A stretch of DNA of 34,013 bases, from positions 1-34,013 of the forward strand of contig CAYPAX010000048.1 in NCBI GenBank assembly GCA_964408735.1, in the 5' to 3' direction. The first letter of the stretch is position 1; the number at the start of each line of letters is the position of its first letter. This stretch comes from UBA7887 sp964408735 (GTDB lineage: Bacteria > Pseudomonadota > Alphaproteobacteria > UBA7887). The position numbers and the translations under genes were made by a program. Below the pieces are notes generated by a model that saw only the letters and a program-made list of their open reading frames with translations, was not told the DNA's origin and ran no database searches. Shown here in pieces: positions 9,285 through 16,376 of this stretch.

Positions 9285-12200
9285 CGGCCAGTGCCGCGTC
9301 GATGTCGCGAGCCGCCAACATAAAGCCGAGCTCGCGCGCTTCGTTGCCGAGGTCGGTCAAGGTCTCGCGTAAGTCGGCCGTAGGCTTGCTGCGCCCCCAT
9401 TGCACGAGCGCCCTGGCGCGCCGGCAGAAGAAATCGCTCCACAGGAAAGGCTCATCCGCAGTGAAGGCCTCCAGAGCATCAGCACAGCGCGCGGCACCGT
9501 CCCAGTCCGCGAAGCGCAGGCAGGCGTCGATGGCGTCACGGTAGAGCCAAAGCTGGTTGTGGCCGACGCAGCCGAGCGCCATCAGTCGCTCGCCTTCAGC
9601 CATGGCGGCTTCGGCAGTGGCGCGGTCCTGTGCGATCTGTGCAAGGCCACCGAATACCCAACCGCCCAGCAGGGCAGGGCTGTCCTTGGCCGCCATGGTG
9701 CCGGCTTCCCGGCCGATCTCGACGGCTGCTGCCGTATTGCCGAGCAGCCAAAGCGCACGTGCCTTCGCAATGAGCTCGTACGGCATCCAAATGCGCGCAC
9801 CGATAAGCTCGCAAAGCGCGATGGCAGTCTCGGCCTGCGCCAGCGCCTCCTCACCTTCGAGCAGCTCCACGAATATGGCCGCGGTTGCGCCGCGAAAGAT
9901 CACTTCGGCCCGCGGGTGATCCGCCTCGGCAACAATGGCGATGCTGGCGAGCGCCGACGCCCGGGTCGCCCGCGGCCCGGCCGTCAGCAGGCGCGTATGC
10001 TCGCGCGCCGGCAGATTTCCCGCCTCGACCGAGGTGCTGCCGTGTTGCCGGGCCAGCGCCACGCAATCGTCGAAGTACCCGAACGCTGTCAGCATGTGCC
10101 CGCGAATATATTCGGCATCGGCCATGCCGCTGAGGGCATGCATCTCGAGATCGGAGGAGCCTGCAGTGCGTGCGTGGTCGAGCGCGGTCTGCTGTTCCAG
10201 CAATATCTTTTCTGTCTCGCCCATGACGAAATAGGTATTGCCACGCAGGTGGTGAACGCGCGCCTTGTCGGCGGGCTCATGGGCGTGGCGCTGGGCTCGT
10301 TCCAAGGCTTGCAGGGTGTCGTCCGAGCGGCCAAGGACGCGCAGGCTGCCGGCAAGAGCCATATGCAATTCAAGCGCTTCGCCATCGTCGAGGTCGTCGG
10401 GCGCCAGGGCCACGGCCTTTTCGAGATGCTCGCAGGCCTCGACATGGGCCGAGCGCCCAGCGGCATCCGTCCCGGCAACCTGCCAATAGTGGGCTGCACG
10501 GGCATCTTCGCCGGCCCGCGATAGATGGTAGGCGACGGTTTCCGGCTCGGCGCTGACGAGGGCGGGAAAGCGGCTCTCCAGGGCGTCCGACACTGCTGCG
10601 TGGAGGCGCGAGCGCTTTTGCTTGAGCAGGCTGTCATAGGCGGCGTCTTGTACGAGAGCGTGCTTGAACACATAGACCTCGTCAGGCGGCCAGCCCCGGC
10701 GAAAGATGAGTTCCGCTTCCGCCAGCTGTTGCAGCGCGTCGTCGAGATCGGCCTTGTCCCGCCCTGCCACGACGCCCAGCAGTTCGGCGCCGAACTCGCG
10801 TCCGATCACCGCACCGATCTGCGCCACTTCCTTGACCGGTGCCAGGCGGTCGAGACGCGCCATAAGGGAATCTTGCAAGGTTTCCGGCACGGCCATCCGG
10901 GGCAGCGGGCCGGACAGGGCATAGCCGTCCTCTGTCTCGGTCAGCACATCGGAGTCGATGATCGCCTTGGTCAGCTCTTCGACGAACAGGGGTACGCCGT
11001 CGGTTCGCGCGACAATCTGCTCTATCACCTCTGGCGGCAAAGCTTTGTCTGATAGCACTTGTGATGCTAACTCTGCGGTTTGCTTGGGGGTCATGCGGTT
11101 GAGGGTAAGGTGGGCAAGATTGTCGAGCGATGTCCATGGCGGCACGAATTCCGGCCGAAACGTAACCAGGATCATGAGCGTCTCGGATCGCGAACGCTCC
11201 AGAAGCAGGCCCAGAAGATCGTGCGACGTGGGATCGATCCAGTGAACGTCCTCGAAGACGGCGAGCAGCGGTGTCGTCTGCGCCAGTCCCACGACGTGGT
11301 CGGCCAAGGCCCGCAAAGTGAGATTGCGGCGCTGTTCCGGATCTATGTCGGGCTCGGCGTAGCGGCCTTCGGTCGAAACCAACAGCAGCTCGGCCAGCAG
11401 CGGCACGGTGGCTGTCGGATCGAGCCCCGAGCCCAGCGCCAGCACCTCCAGCGCTGCGATCTTGTCCTCCGCATTGGCAACGCCGGCCAGATAGTTGGTA
11501 AAGGCGTAAAGCGCCGTGCTCTGGTGATGCGGCGAGCACTGGAAGTGAATCGCCTTGCCGCCCTCACCGGCAACATACTCGCGGGTAGCTTCAAGGATAC
11601 GGGACTTGCCTATGCCCGCTTCGCCCGACAGCAGCACGACCTGGCCGTCCCCTGCCCGGACGCGCTGCCAGCGCTGGGCGACGAAGGCGATTTCCTCTTC
11701 GCGGCCGACCAGGGGGGTCAGGCTGCCGCCGCGATAGGCCTCGAAGCGGCTGCCAGCGGCGACTTCGGCCAAGGCGCGATAGGCGCGCACCGGCTCGACG
11801 ATGCCTTTGAGCGATTGCTCGCCGAGTTCGTCATAGGCAAAAGCCTCGCCCGCCAGGCGGCGGCTGGTCTCGCCGACCACGACTTCGTCGGCGGTGGCCA
11901 GCGCCTGCAGACGGGCGGCGATGTTGGGCGTCTCGCCCACTGCCAGCTTCGGCACCGAGGCGTCGCCGGCGCCGGTTTCGCCCACGACCACAGGGCCTGT
12001 GGCAATGCCGACGCGCACCTGCAAGGGCTCCGGCGCGGCCACGCCCTTGACGGCGTGGACGATTTCGAGTGCCGTGCGAATGGCGCGCTCGGCATCGTCC
12101 TCATGGGCCGTGGGCCAGCCGAAATAGGTCATCAGCCCGTCGCCGAGATATTGCGCCACATGGCCCCCGTAGCGCTCGATGATGGCGCCGCAGGCCTGCT

Positions 12201-12513
12201 GGTAGGCCTGCATGAGGCTGCGCAAGTCCTCAGGGTCGAGCCGCTCGGAGAGCGCCGTTGAACCGGCAAGGTCGCAGAACATCACCGTGATCTGGCGCCG
12301 TTCCGCCTCGATCGAGGGCGCTGTCGCGGGGGCATGTTCACCCTCGGACGCAGCCTTGAGAATGCGCTTGCGCGGGCCGAGCGGCACGCCGAGGTCCTTG
12401 AGATCGGCCTCGGTCAGATCGGCGATGTCTTGCGGGAGAACCTGTTCGGCCTCGAAGGCCTCGGCAAACTGTTCGAGACCCAGAGCACCCAGCCATTGCC
12501 GTATCTCGCTCAT
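9277..12513 (-). CDS. SAM domain-class III cyclase-STAND ATPase-TPR regulator
   Basis: A 1078-residue cytosolic multidomain protein with no signal peptide or TM segment. Residues 3-56 are a SAM domain (W-L-x-x-L-G-L-E-Q-F, then D-L-K-D-L-G-V). Residues about 74-245 are a class III nucleotide cyclase with metal Asp81 (F-C-D-L-A-G-S-T) and Asp125 (Y-L-G-D-G), plus Asn197 and Arg201. The position that is Lys in adenylate cyclases is Gln121, and the Asp of the second specificity site is Glu194. Residues about 265-620 are an AAA/STAND ATPase with Walker A G-E-A-G-I-G-K-S (297-304) and Walker B around Asp422 (V-F-E-D-V-H-W). The remainder is helical TPR-like repeats. Such fusions are presumed signal-gated cyclases or regulators. 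A GGAGGGGG ribosome site precedes the ATG, 22 bp after the diiron gene. Confidence 0.9.
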   Translation of the reverse strand: MSEIRQWLGALGLEQFAEAFEAEQVLPQDIADLTEADLKDLGVPLGPRKRILKAASEGEHAPATAPSIEAERRQITVMFCDLAGSTALSERLDPEDLRSLMQAYQQACGAIIERYGGHVAQYLGDGLMTYFGWPTAHEDDAERAIRTALEIVHAVKGVAAPEPLQVRVGIATGPVVVGETGAGDASVPKLAVGETPNIAARLQALATADEVVVGETSRRLAGEAFAYDELGEQSLKGIVEPVRAYRALAEVAAGSRFEAYRGGSLTPLVGREEEIAFVAQRWQRVRAGDGQVVLLSGEAGIGKSRILEATREYVAGEGGKAIHFQCSPHHQSTALYAFTNYLAGVANAEDKIAALEVLALGSGLDPTATVPLLAELLLVSTEGRYAEPDIDPEQRRNLTLRALADHVVGLAQTTPLLAVFEDVHWIDPTSHDLLGLLLERSRSETLMILVTFRPEFVPPWTSLDNLAHLTLNRMTPKQTAELASQVLSDKALPPEVIEQIVARTDGVPLFVEELTKAIIDSDVLTETEDGYALSGPLPRMAVPETLQDSLMARLDRLAPVKEVAQIGAVIGREFGAELLGVVAGRDKADLDDALQQLAEAELIFRRGWPPDEVYVFKHALVQDAAYDSLLKQKRSRLHAAVSDALESRFPALVSAEPETVAYHLSRAGEDARAAHYWQVAGTDAAGRSAHVEACEHLEKAVALAPDDLDDGEALELHMALAGSLRVLGRSDDTLQALERAQRHAHEPADKARVHHLRGNTYFVMGETEKILLEQQTALDHARTAGSSDLEMHALSGMADAEYIRGHMLTAFGYFDDCVALARQHGSTSVEAGNLPAREHTRLLTAGPRATRASALASIAIVAEADHPRAEVIFRGATAAIFVELLEGEEALAQAETAIALCELIGARIWMPYELIAKARALWLLGNTAAAVEIGREAGTMAAKDSPALLGGWVFGGLAQIAQDRATAEAAMAEGERLMALGCVGHNQLWLYRDAIDACLRFADWDGAARCADALEAFTADEPFLWSDFFCRRARALVQWGRSKPTADLRETLTDLGNEARELGFMLAARDIDAALADG

Positions 12514-12535
12514 TGCCCCCTCCGCGCCGGGCCTC

Positions 12536-13618
12536 TCAGAATACGGGAATGATATCCGCCGGATCGAAGGCGACGGTCTCGCCGTCGATGCCGATTTCCG
12601 GGATCGCCGGGAAGGCGATGTCGTATTCCTCGAGGATGCCCTTCATGCGCAGTACCGCAGCACGCCAGTTCTCGCGGCGCTCCTCGACGCTGAGCAGGCC
12701 GAGGCCGGCGCCGACGGCTTCGGCCTCGAGCAGGCGGTGGGCATCCTGGAAGGTGTCGGGCAGCTCCCAGAACAGATCCGGCGGCTCGTAGAGAATGCCC
12801 GAGAGAAAGACATAGCCGGCGCGGATCTGTTTGGTGATCACGCCCTTCTGCTCGTCGTCGATGACTGGCAACAGCTTGCGCAGCACCGCCATGCAGACCG
12901 CCATATGGCGCGCCTCGTCCTTGCCGATGCAGCGGAAGGCTTCCTTCAATACCGGGATGGTGCTGCGCTTGTGCATGGTGTGGAACAGGGTCGCCGCCGC
13001 CAGTTCGCCCATCAGGAACGAGGTGAACAGGATGGCCAGCGGGTACTTGCCGACGGCGGTCTTGAAGCCCTGCCAATAGCGGGCGCCGTTGTGGTAGTAC
13101 CAGCGCGCATTGTTGAGGGCGAGCTTGCCGAGCGCGGTCGTGGGGCTGTGGCCGATCGGCCCGCCCGGCACCAGCTTGGTGATGACCCTCTGGCAGATCT
13201 CTTCGTGGTGCACTTCGTCGCGCGTGACCTGGAAGAAGCATTTGCGCAACGGGTCTTCCTGGTGGGTCTCGTAGGTGTGGATCATGGCCCTGGCAAAGAC
13301 CGCCGGGCCCGAGCTGTCGAAGACCGAGAGCAGGGTGAACCAATAGGCGATGGCGTAGCGCTGATCGGCAGTGAAGGCCTCGGGGTCAAGGGTATCCCAA
13401 GGCAGGCCAGCCGGCGACCAGCCGGGGTCGCGGCCTTGTTCGTAGATCTCCACCAGCTTTGGCGTCTCGACGCCCCATTCGATGGGGAAGATATTGTCGT
13501 CGGGAAAGGCCGGCGGCTCGCTGGTGGCGAACAGGATCTGCTCGGGATGCGGCGCAATATCGCCGCCGGGCGAGGGGGCTTCGCTCAGGCCGGACCCGAC
13601 GGCCGTTTCCTCCGACAT
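12536..13618 (-). CDS. Ferritin-like diiron protein (R2-like)
   Basis: A 360-residue protein with a ribonucleotide-reductase-R2-like ligand pattern: Glu135-x-x-His138 (D-E-V-H-H-E-E), Glu205 (M-G-E-L-A) and Glu235-x-x-His238 (D-E-A-R-H). Asp101 or Glu117 may be the remaining ligand. This spacing matches four-helix diiron carboxylate proteins. The family includes R2 subunits, R2-like ligand-binding oxidases and N-oxygenases. No R1 subunit gene is nearby, so classical ribonucleotide reduction is unlikely, and an oxidase or oxygenase is more probable. The start at 13618 was preferred over an ATG 39 bases upstream because GGAG lies seven bases before it and the first 13 residues of the longer form are not family-like. 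It follows the amidase by 35 bp and precedes the SAM-cyclase by 22 bp. The substrate is unknown. Confidence 0.8.
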   Translation of the reverse strand: MSEETAVGSGLSEAPSPGGDIAPHPEQILFATSEPPAFPDDNIFPIEWGVETPKLVEIYEQGRDPGWSPAGLPWDTLDPEAFTADQRYAIAYWFTLLSVFDSSGPAVFARAMIHTYETHQEDPLRKCFFQVTRDEVHHEEICQRVITKLVPGGPIGHSPTTALGKLALNNARWYYHNGARYWQGFKTAVGKYPLAILFTSFLMGELAAATLFHTMHKRSTIPVLKEAFRCIGKDEARHMAVCMAVLRKLLPVIDDEQKGVITKQIRAGYVFLSGILYEPPDLFWELPDTFQDAHRLLEAEAVGAGLGLLSVEERRENWRAAVLRMKGILEEYDIAFPAIPEIGIDGETVAFDPADIIPVF

Positions 13619-13653
13619 GGCGTAACTCCGAATGATTTCGCGACGCGACCCGC

Positions 13654-14424
13654 TCAAGTAACCATGCGCACCAGATTGCGCAAGGCCGCTTCGGTCTTCT
13701 GGTCGAAAGCGCCGTCCACCACCTGGGGGCGGAAATGCCGCTGGAAAGCGACCACGACGTCAACCGTCTGCTGGTCGTATTCGCCACTGGCCCTTATGCC
13801 GTAGCCGTAGGCGGCAAAGGTCGCCTGCGCCTCCAGCACCCTTTGGCCGCTGTCCCCCGGCCCCAATGCCGCGGCCGGCGGAACCGAGATCTGCATTTGC
13901 GGCCAAAGCCCGATCCCCTTCGCCGCCAGGCGGCGCCAGTCGAAGAACTCGCCCGGGTCCTGCTTGCGCGATGGCGCCACATCGGCGTGACCGAGAACGC
14001 GGCGCGCAGGGATGCCGTGGCGGCGGCAGATATCGTGGGCCAAGGCCTCGAGACTTGCCATTTGGGCCTCCGGGAATGGCTTGTAGCCGAATTCATGGCC
14101 CGGATTGGCGAGCTCTATGCCGATGGAGCGGTCGTTGATGTCCGTATCGCCCGCCCAGGAACTGACGCCGGCATGCCAGGCGCGGCGCTGGTCGGGCACC
14201 AGCCGGTGGATGGTGCCGCTCTCGTCGATGAGGTAATGGGCGCTGACCCGGGCATCCGGATCGCAGAGGCGGTCCAGGGCAGCGTCGGTCGAGGTCATGC
14301 CCGTGTAATGCAGGATCAGCATGTCGATGCCCTGCCCCGGCGCGCGCGCGTCGTTGTTGGGCGAGGGGCGTTCGGTCATGGGCGGCGGCGATGCCGTCTG
14401 TGGCGAGCGACTGTGCGTAACCAT
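13654..14424 (-). CDS. AmpD-like N-acetylmuramoyl-L-alanine amidase with peptidoglycan-binding domain
   Basis: A roughly 256-residue zinc amidase that should cleave the bond between MurNAc (or anhydro-MurNAc) and L-alanine. The amidase_2 domain spans about 30-160, with ligands His39 (L-H-Y-T-G), His146 (G-H-A-D-V) and Asp156 (K-Q-D-P-G), and catalytic-type Glu104 (I-G-I-E-L). Residues about 185-253 form a peptidoglycan-binding_1 fold (G-D-S-G-Q-R-V-L-E-A-Q, V-A-F-Q-R-H-F). No signal peptide is apparent from this start, which suits a cytosolic recycling enzyme of the AmpD/AmiD group. A longer ORF reaches 14520 but would read through the flagellin terminator hairpin with an arginine-rich extension; a shorter start at 14379 is also possible. 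It is the first gene of the six-gene minus-strand run. Confidence 0.88.
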   Translation of the reverse strand: MVTHSRSPQTASPPPMTERPSPNNDARAPGQGIDMLILHYTGMTSTDAALDRLCDPDARVSAHYLIDESGTIHRLVPDQRRAWHAGVSSWAGDTDINDRSIGIELANPGHEFGYKPFPEAQMASLEALAHDICRRHGIPARRVLGHADVAPSRKQDPGEFFDWRRLAAKGIGLWPQMQISVPPAAALGPGDSGQRVLEAQATFAAYGYGIRASGEYDQQTVDVVVAFQRHFRPQVVDGAFDQKTEAALRNLVRMVT

Positions 14425-14483
14425 GTCAGGCAATATAGCGCGCCTGCCGGCGAACGTGCGTGCCAATATCGATCTGGCCATGG

Positions 14484-14517
14484 CGAAACGGCGGCGCGCC
14501 GCAATGGCACGCCGCCG
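14484..14517 (-). terminator. Probable terminator hairpin after flagellin
   Basis: On the minus strand, 14516-14507 (GGCGGCGTGC) pairs with 14499-14490 (GCGCGCCGCC) with one G-T wobble, around a seven-base loop. A further C-G pair (14517/14489) extends the stem. The downstream tail is only GTTTCG, a weak T-tract. It lies 23 bases past the flagellin stop and before the amidase start, so it could separate flagellin from the downstream run. Confidence 0.45.
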
Positions 14518-14539
14518 CATCAGGCTGGCGGGGTGGTCT

Positions 14540-15364
14540 CTACTGGAAGAGGCCGAGCAAGACCTGTGGCGAGGAGTTGGCTATGCCAAGGGTCTGCACG
14601 CCGAGCTGCTGCTTGACCTGCAAGGCTTGCAGGCGGGCGGATTCCCGCGCCAGGTCGGCGTCGACGAGGGAGCCGAGGCCTTCCTCGACGGCGTCCGATA
14701 TGGTGGTCAGGAAGGTGTCCTGGAAGTCCAGCTTGCGGGCGTCTGCGCCGAGCGCGCCGAGAGCCGTATTGACCGTGGTCAGGACCGTGTTGATCTGGGT
14801 CATCGCTGCCGATGCCGCGGTGACGCTGGCAAGGTTCTGGACATTGAGTTGGCTGTAAACGGTGCCTTCGAGATCCTGGGCGCGCACGGTCAAGGCGCCG
14901 CCGTCGATATCGGCTATGACATTGACGTTCGTGGCACCGGAATTGAGCATGTTGCGGCCGTTATATTCGGCGTTCTGGATGAAGGTCAGCACCTGTCCCA
15001 CCAATTCGGCATAGTCGGCGTTGAGAATGGCCTGTTGCTCGGTGGTGTTGCCGGGATTCATGCCTTCCATGACCTTGGCGCGGATCTCGATCAGCATGTT
15101 CGAGATCGATGTCGCGCCGGCCAGGGCGACAGAGGAGACGCCGCGACCGTTGGCAAGGCCCTGCTGTACCGCAGCGATCGATTTCAGATTGCCGCGAATG
15201 CCCTGTGCGATGGCGAAAGTGGAGGCGTTGTCTTTGGCGCCGATCACCTTGAGGCCCGTAGAGACCCGGTCCTGCGTCTTGGCCAACGTGCTGTTGGTCA
15301 AGTTGAGGTTACGTAGCGCCACCATGGCGCCGACGTTTGTATTGATCGAGTTTTGGCCAGCCAT
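14540..15364 (-). CDS. Flagellin
   Basis: A 274-residue flagellin that polymerises into the filament after export by the flagellar type III apparatus. The conserved N-terminal D0/D1 region (about 1-140) has I-N-T-N-V-G, L-A-K-T-Q-D-R-V-S-T-G-L-K-V and D-N-A-S-T-F-A-I-A-Q. The C-terminal D1/D0 region (about 215-274) has D-A-D-L-A-R-E-S-A-R-L-Q-A-L-Q and ends L-L-G-L-F. The variable D2/D3 domains are almost absent, as in the short flagellins of many alphaproteobacteria. AGGAG lies six bases before the ATG. A sigma-54 type promoter sits just upstream. No other flagellar gene is in the window, so this is a satellite flagellin locus. Confidence 0.95.
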   Translation of the reverse strand: MAGQNSINTNVGAMVALRNLNLTNSTLAKTQDRVSTGLKVIGAKDNASTFAIAQGIRGNLKSIAAVQQGLANGRGVSSVALAGATSISNMLIEIRAKVMEGMNPGNTTEQQAILNADYAELVGQVLTFIQNAEYNGRNMLNSGATNVNVIADIDGGALTVRAQDLEGTVYSQLNVQNLASVTAASAAMTQINTVLTTVNTALGALGADARKLDFQDTFLTTISDAVEEGLGSLVDADLARESARLQALQVKQQLGVQTLGIANSSPQVLLGLFQ

Positions 15365-15404
15365 ATCGAACTCCTATCGCTTCCATGCGAATACGGGCTG
15401 CCGT

Positions 15405-15420
15405 TGCAACCTGCGTGCCG
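15405..15420 (-). promoter_or_regulatory. Sigma-54 (-24/-12) promoter of flagellin
   Basis: Read on the minus strand this is CGGCACG-CAGG-TTGCA, against the consensus TGGCACG-N4-TTGCW, a single mismatch at the first base. The -24 GG (15419-15418) and -12 GC (15407-15406) are separated by exactly ten bases. Transcription would start near 15395, giving a leader of about 30 bases. RpoN-dependent flagellin promoters are well known in Caulobacter and other bacteria. Confidence 0.78.
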
Positions 15421-15596
15421 CCACAGGCGAAGGCGATAAGACGCTGAAAACGTTAAGAAATCATTAGGCAGAAAATTTGCGGGAAGGGCGCAAGCGTTGA
15501 TTCCTGCCCGGTGGGCGGAAAGAGTTGCCGGGTCGCTTGCCATGGCGCAACGCGCCGCTACACTCGCCCGCAGCAGCATTTTGAGGGGGAGCGCGC

Positions 15597-16106
15597 GTGG
15601 GGATAGGACGCATCTATGACGATACTCTGACCACGCTTGCGGCCCTGGCGGCGGCGATTCTCGGGCTGTCCGCCCTGCTGATCACGCTCGATGTCGTACT
15701 GCGCGCGTCGGGTTGGCAGCCGCCGGCCCATACCGTATCGCTGACCGAATACGGTTTGCTCTACGCCACCCTGCTGGGCGCGCCTTGGCTGCTGCGCCAT
15801 CACGGCCACGTCCATGTCGAAGTGCTGGTGACGGTGCTTCCGAAAGGCCTGCGCCGCCTGGCGGAAGCACTGGTTTGCCTTGTCTGTTGTGCCGGCTGCC
15901 TGGTGGTGGTGTGGGCAGCGGGTGGTGCCATGCTCGACAATTTCGCCAGGGGGAATTTCGACATGCGCTCCTTCGACATGCCCAAATGGCTGCTTTATGC
16001 GCCGTTTCCGTTGTCCTTTGCGATGATGGCGGGCGAATTCCTGCGCTTTTTGTTGGGCCGGGACTCGCTATACGCCGACGCCCCGGAAGGCGAGGGGCGG
16101 GTCTGA
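15597..16106 (+). CDS. dctQ: TRAP transporter small permease (DctQ family)
   Basis: A 169-residue protein with four predicted TM helices (about 12-35, 48-65, 88-108, 132-150), the usual size and topology of DctQ, the small membrane subunit of tripartite ATP-independent periplasmic transporters. Family-like features are the E-Y-G-L-L-Y-A-T-L-L-G-A-P-W-L-L-R segment and the H-V-H-V-E-V motif after it. The start is GTG at 15597, behind GAGGGGGAG. The stop lies two bases before the 266-bp repeat element that separates it from dctM. No DctP solute receptor gene is adjacent, so the substrate is not inferable. It is divergent from flagellin. Confidence 0.85.
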   Translation: MGIGRIYDDTLTTLAALAAAILGLSALLITLDVVLRASGWQPPAHTVSLTEYGLLYATLLGAPWLLRHHGHVHVEVLVTVLPKGLRRLAEALVCLVCCAGCLVVVWAAGGAMLDNFARGNFDMRSFDMPKWLLYAPFPLSFAMMAGEFLRFLLGRDSLYADAPEGEGRV

Positions 16107-16108
16107 GT

Positions 16109-16374
16109 TAGAGCATGTCTCGACGAATTGGAGCCGGTTTGATGGCCCAAGGTGGCTTTTCGGGCAGGAGCGGCGCGCCGGGCGATGTGTGGCATCGGCC
16201 AAGCGTCGCGACGCATCCGAAAAGCCTCATTGGGCCACCGCAGGCCGGCCTCAGCGACGCCCTGGCGTCGTTGCGCGTCTTGCCCGAAGGGGTCGCATCG
16301 CGCGGCGACGCGCGCCTAGCCAGGGCGCCGCTGAGACCGGTCAAACTGGCTCCAATTCGTCGAGACATGCTCTA
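16109..16374 (+). repeat. 266-bp structured palindromic element, copy A
   Basis: It starts TAGAGC and ends GCTCTA. The terminal arms 16109-16142 and 16341-16374 are inverted repeats with one mismatch in 34. Inside, 16143-16163 pairs with 16217-16237 and 16245-16266 pairs with 16319-16340 (20 of 22). The whole can therefore fold as a three-way junction with a long closing stem. Arm one also contains smaller hairpins (CGATG at 16183-16187 with CATCG at 16193-16197, and the palindrome GCGTCGCGACGC at 16203-16214). The second copy, 18505-18770, has the same length in the opposite orientation. There is no transposase, so it is MITE-like or a large REP-type element. It fits between the dctQ stop and dctM start with two bases on each side. 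Short ORFs of about 80 codons cross it on both strands but are probably a by-product of palindromy and high GC. Confidence 0.92.
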
Positions 16375-16376
16375 GC

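Noticed and set aside
16108..16375. ORFs of about 80 codons on both strands of repeat copy A, with near-identical counterparts in copy B
   Set aside because: They begin inside the terminal repeat, occur on both strands because of palindromy, have no ribosome site, and their predicted sequence is only conserved as far as the repeat DNA is. Probably not translated.
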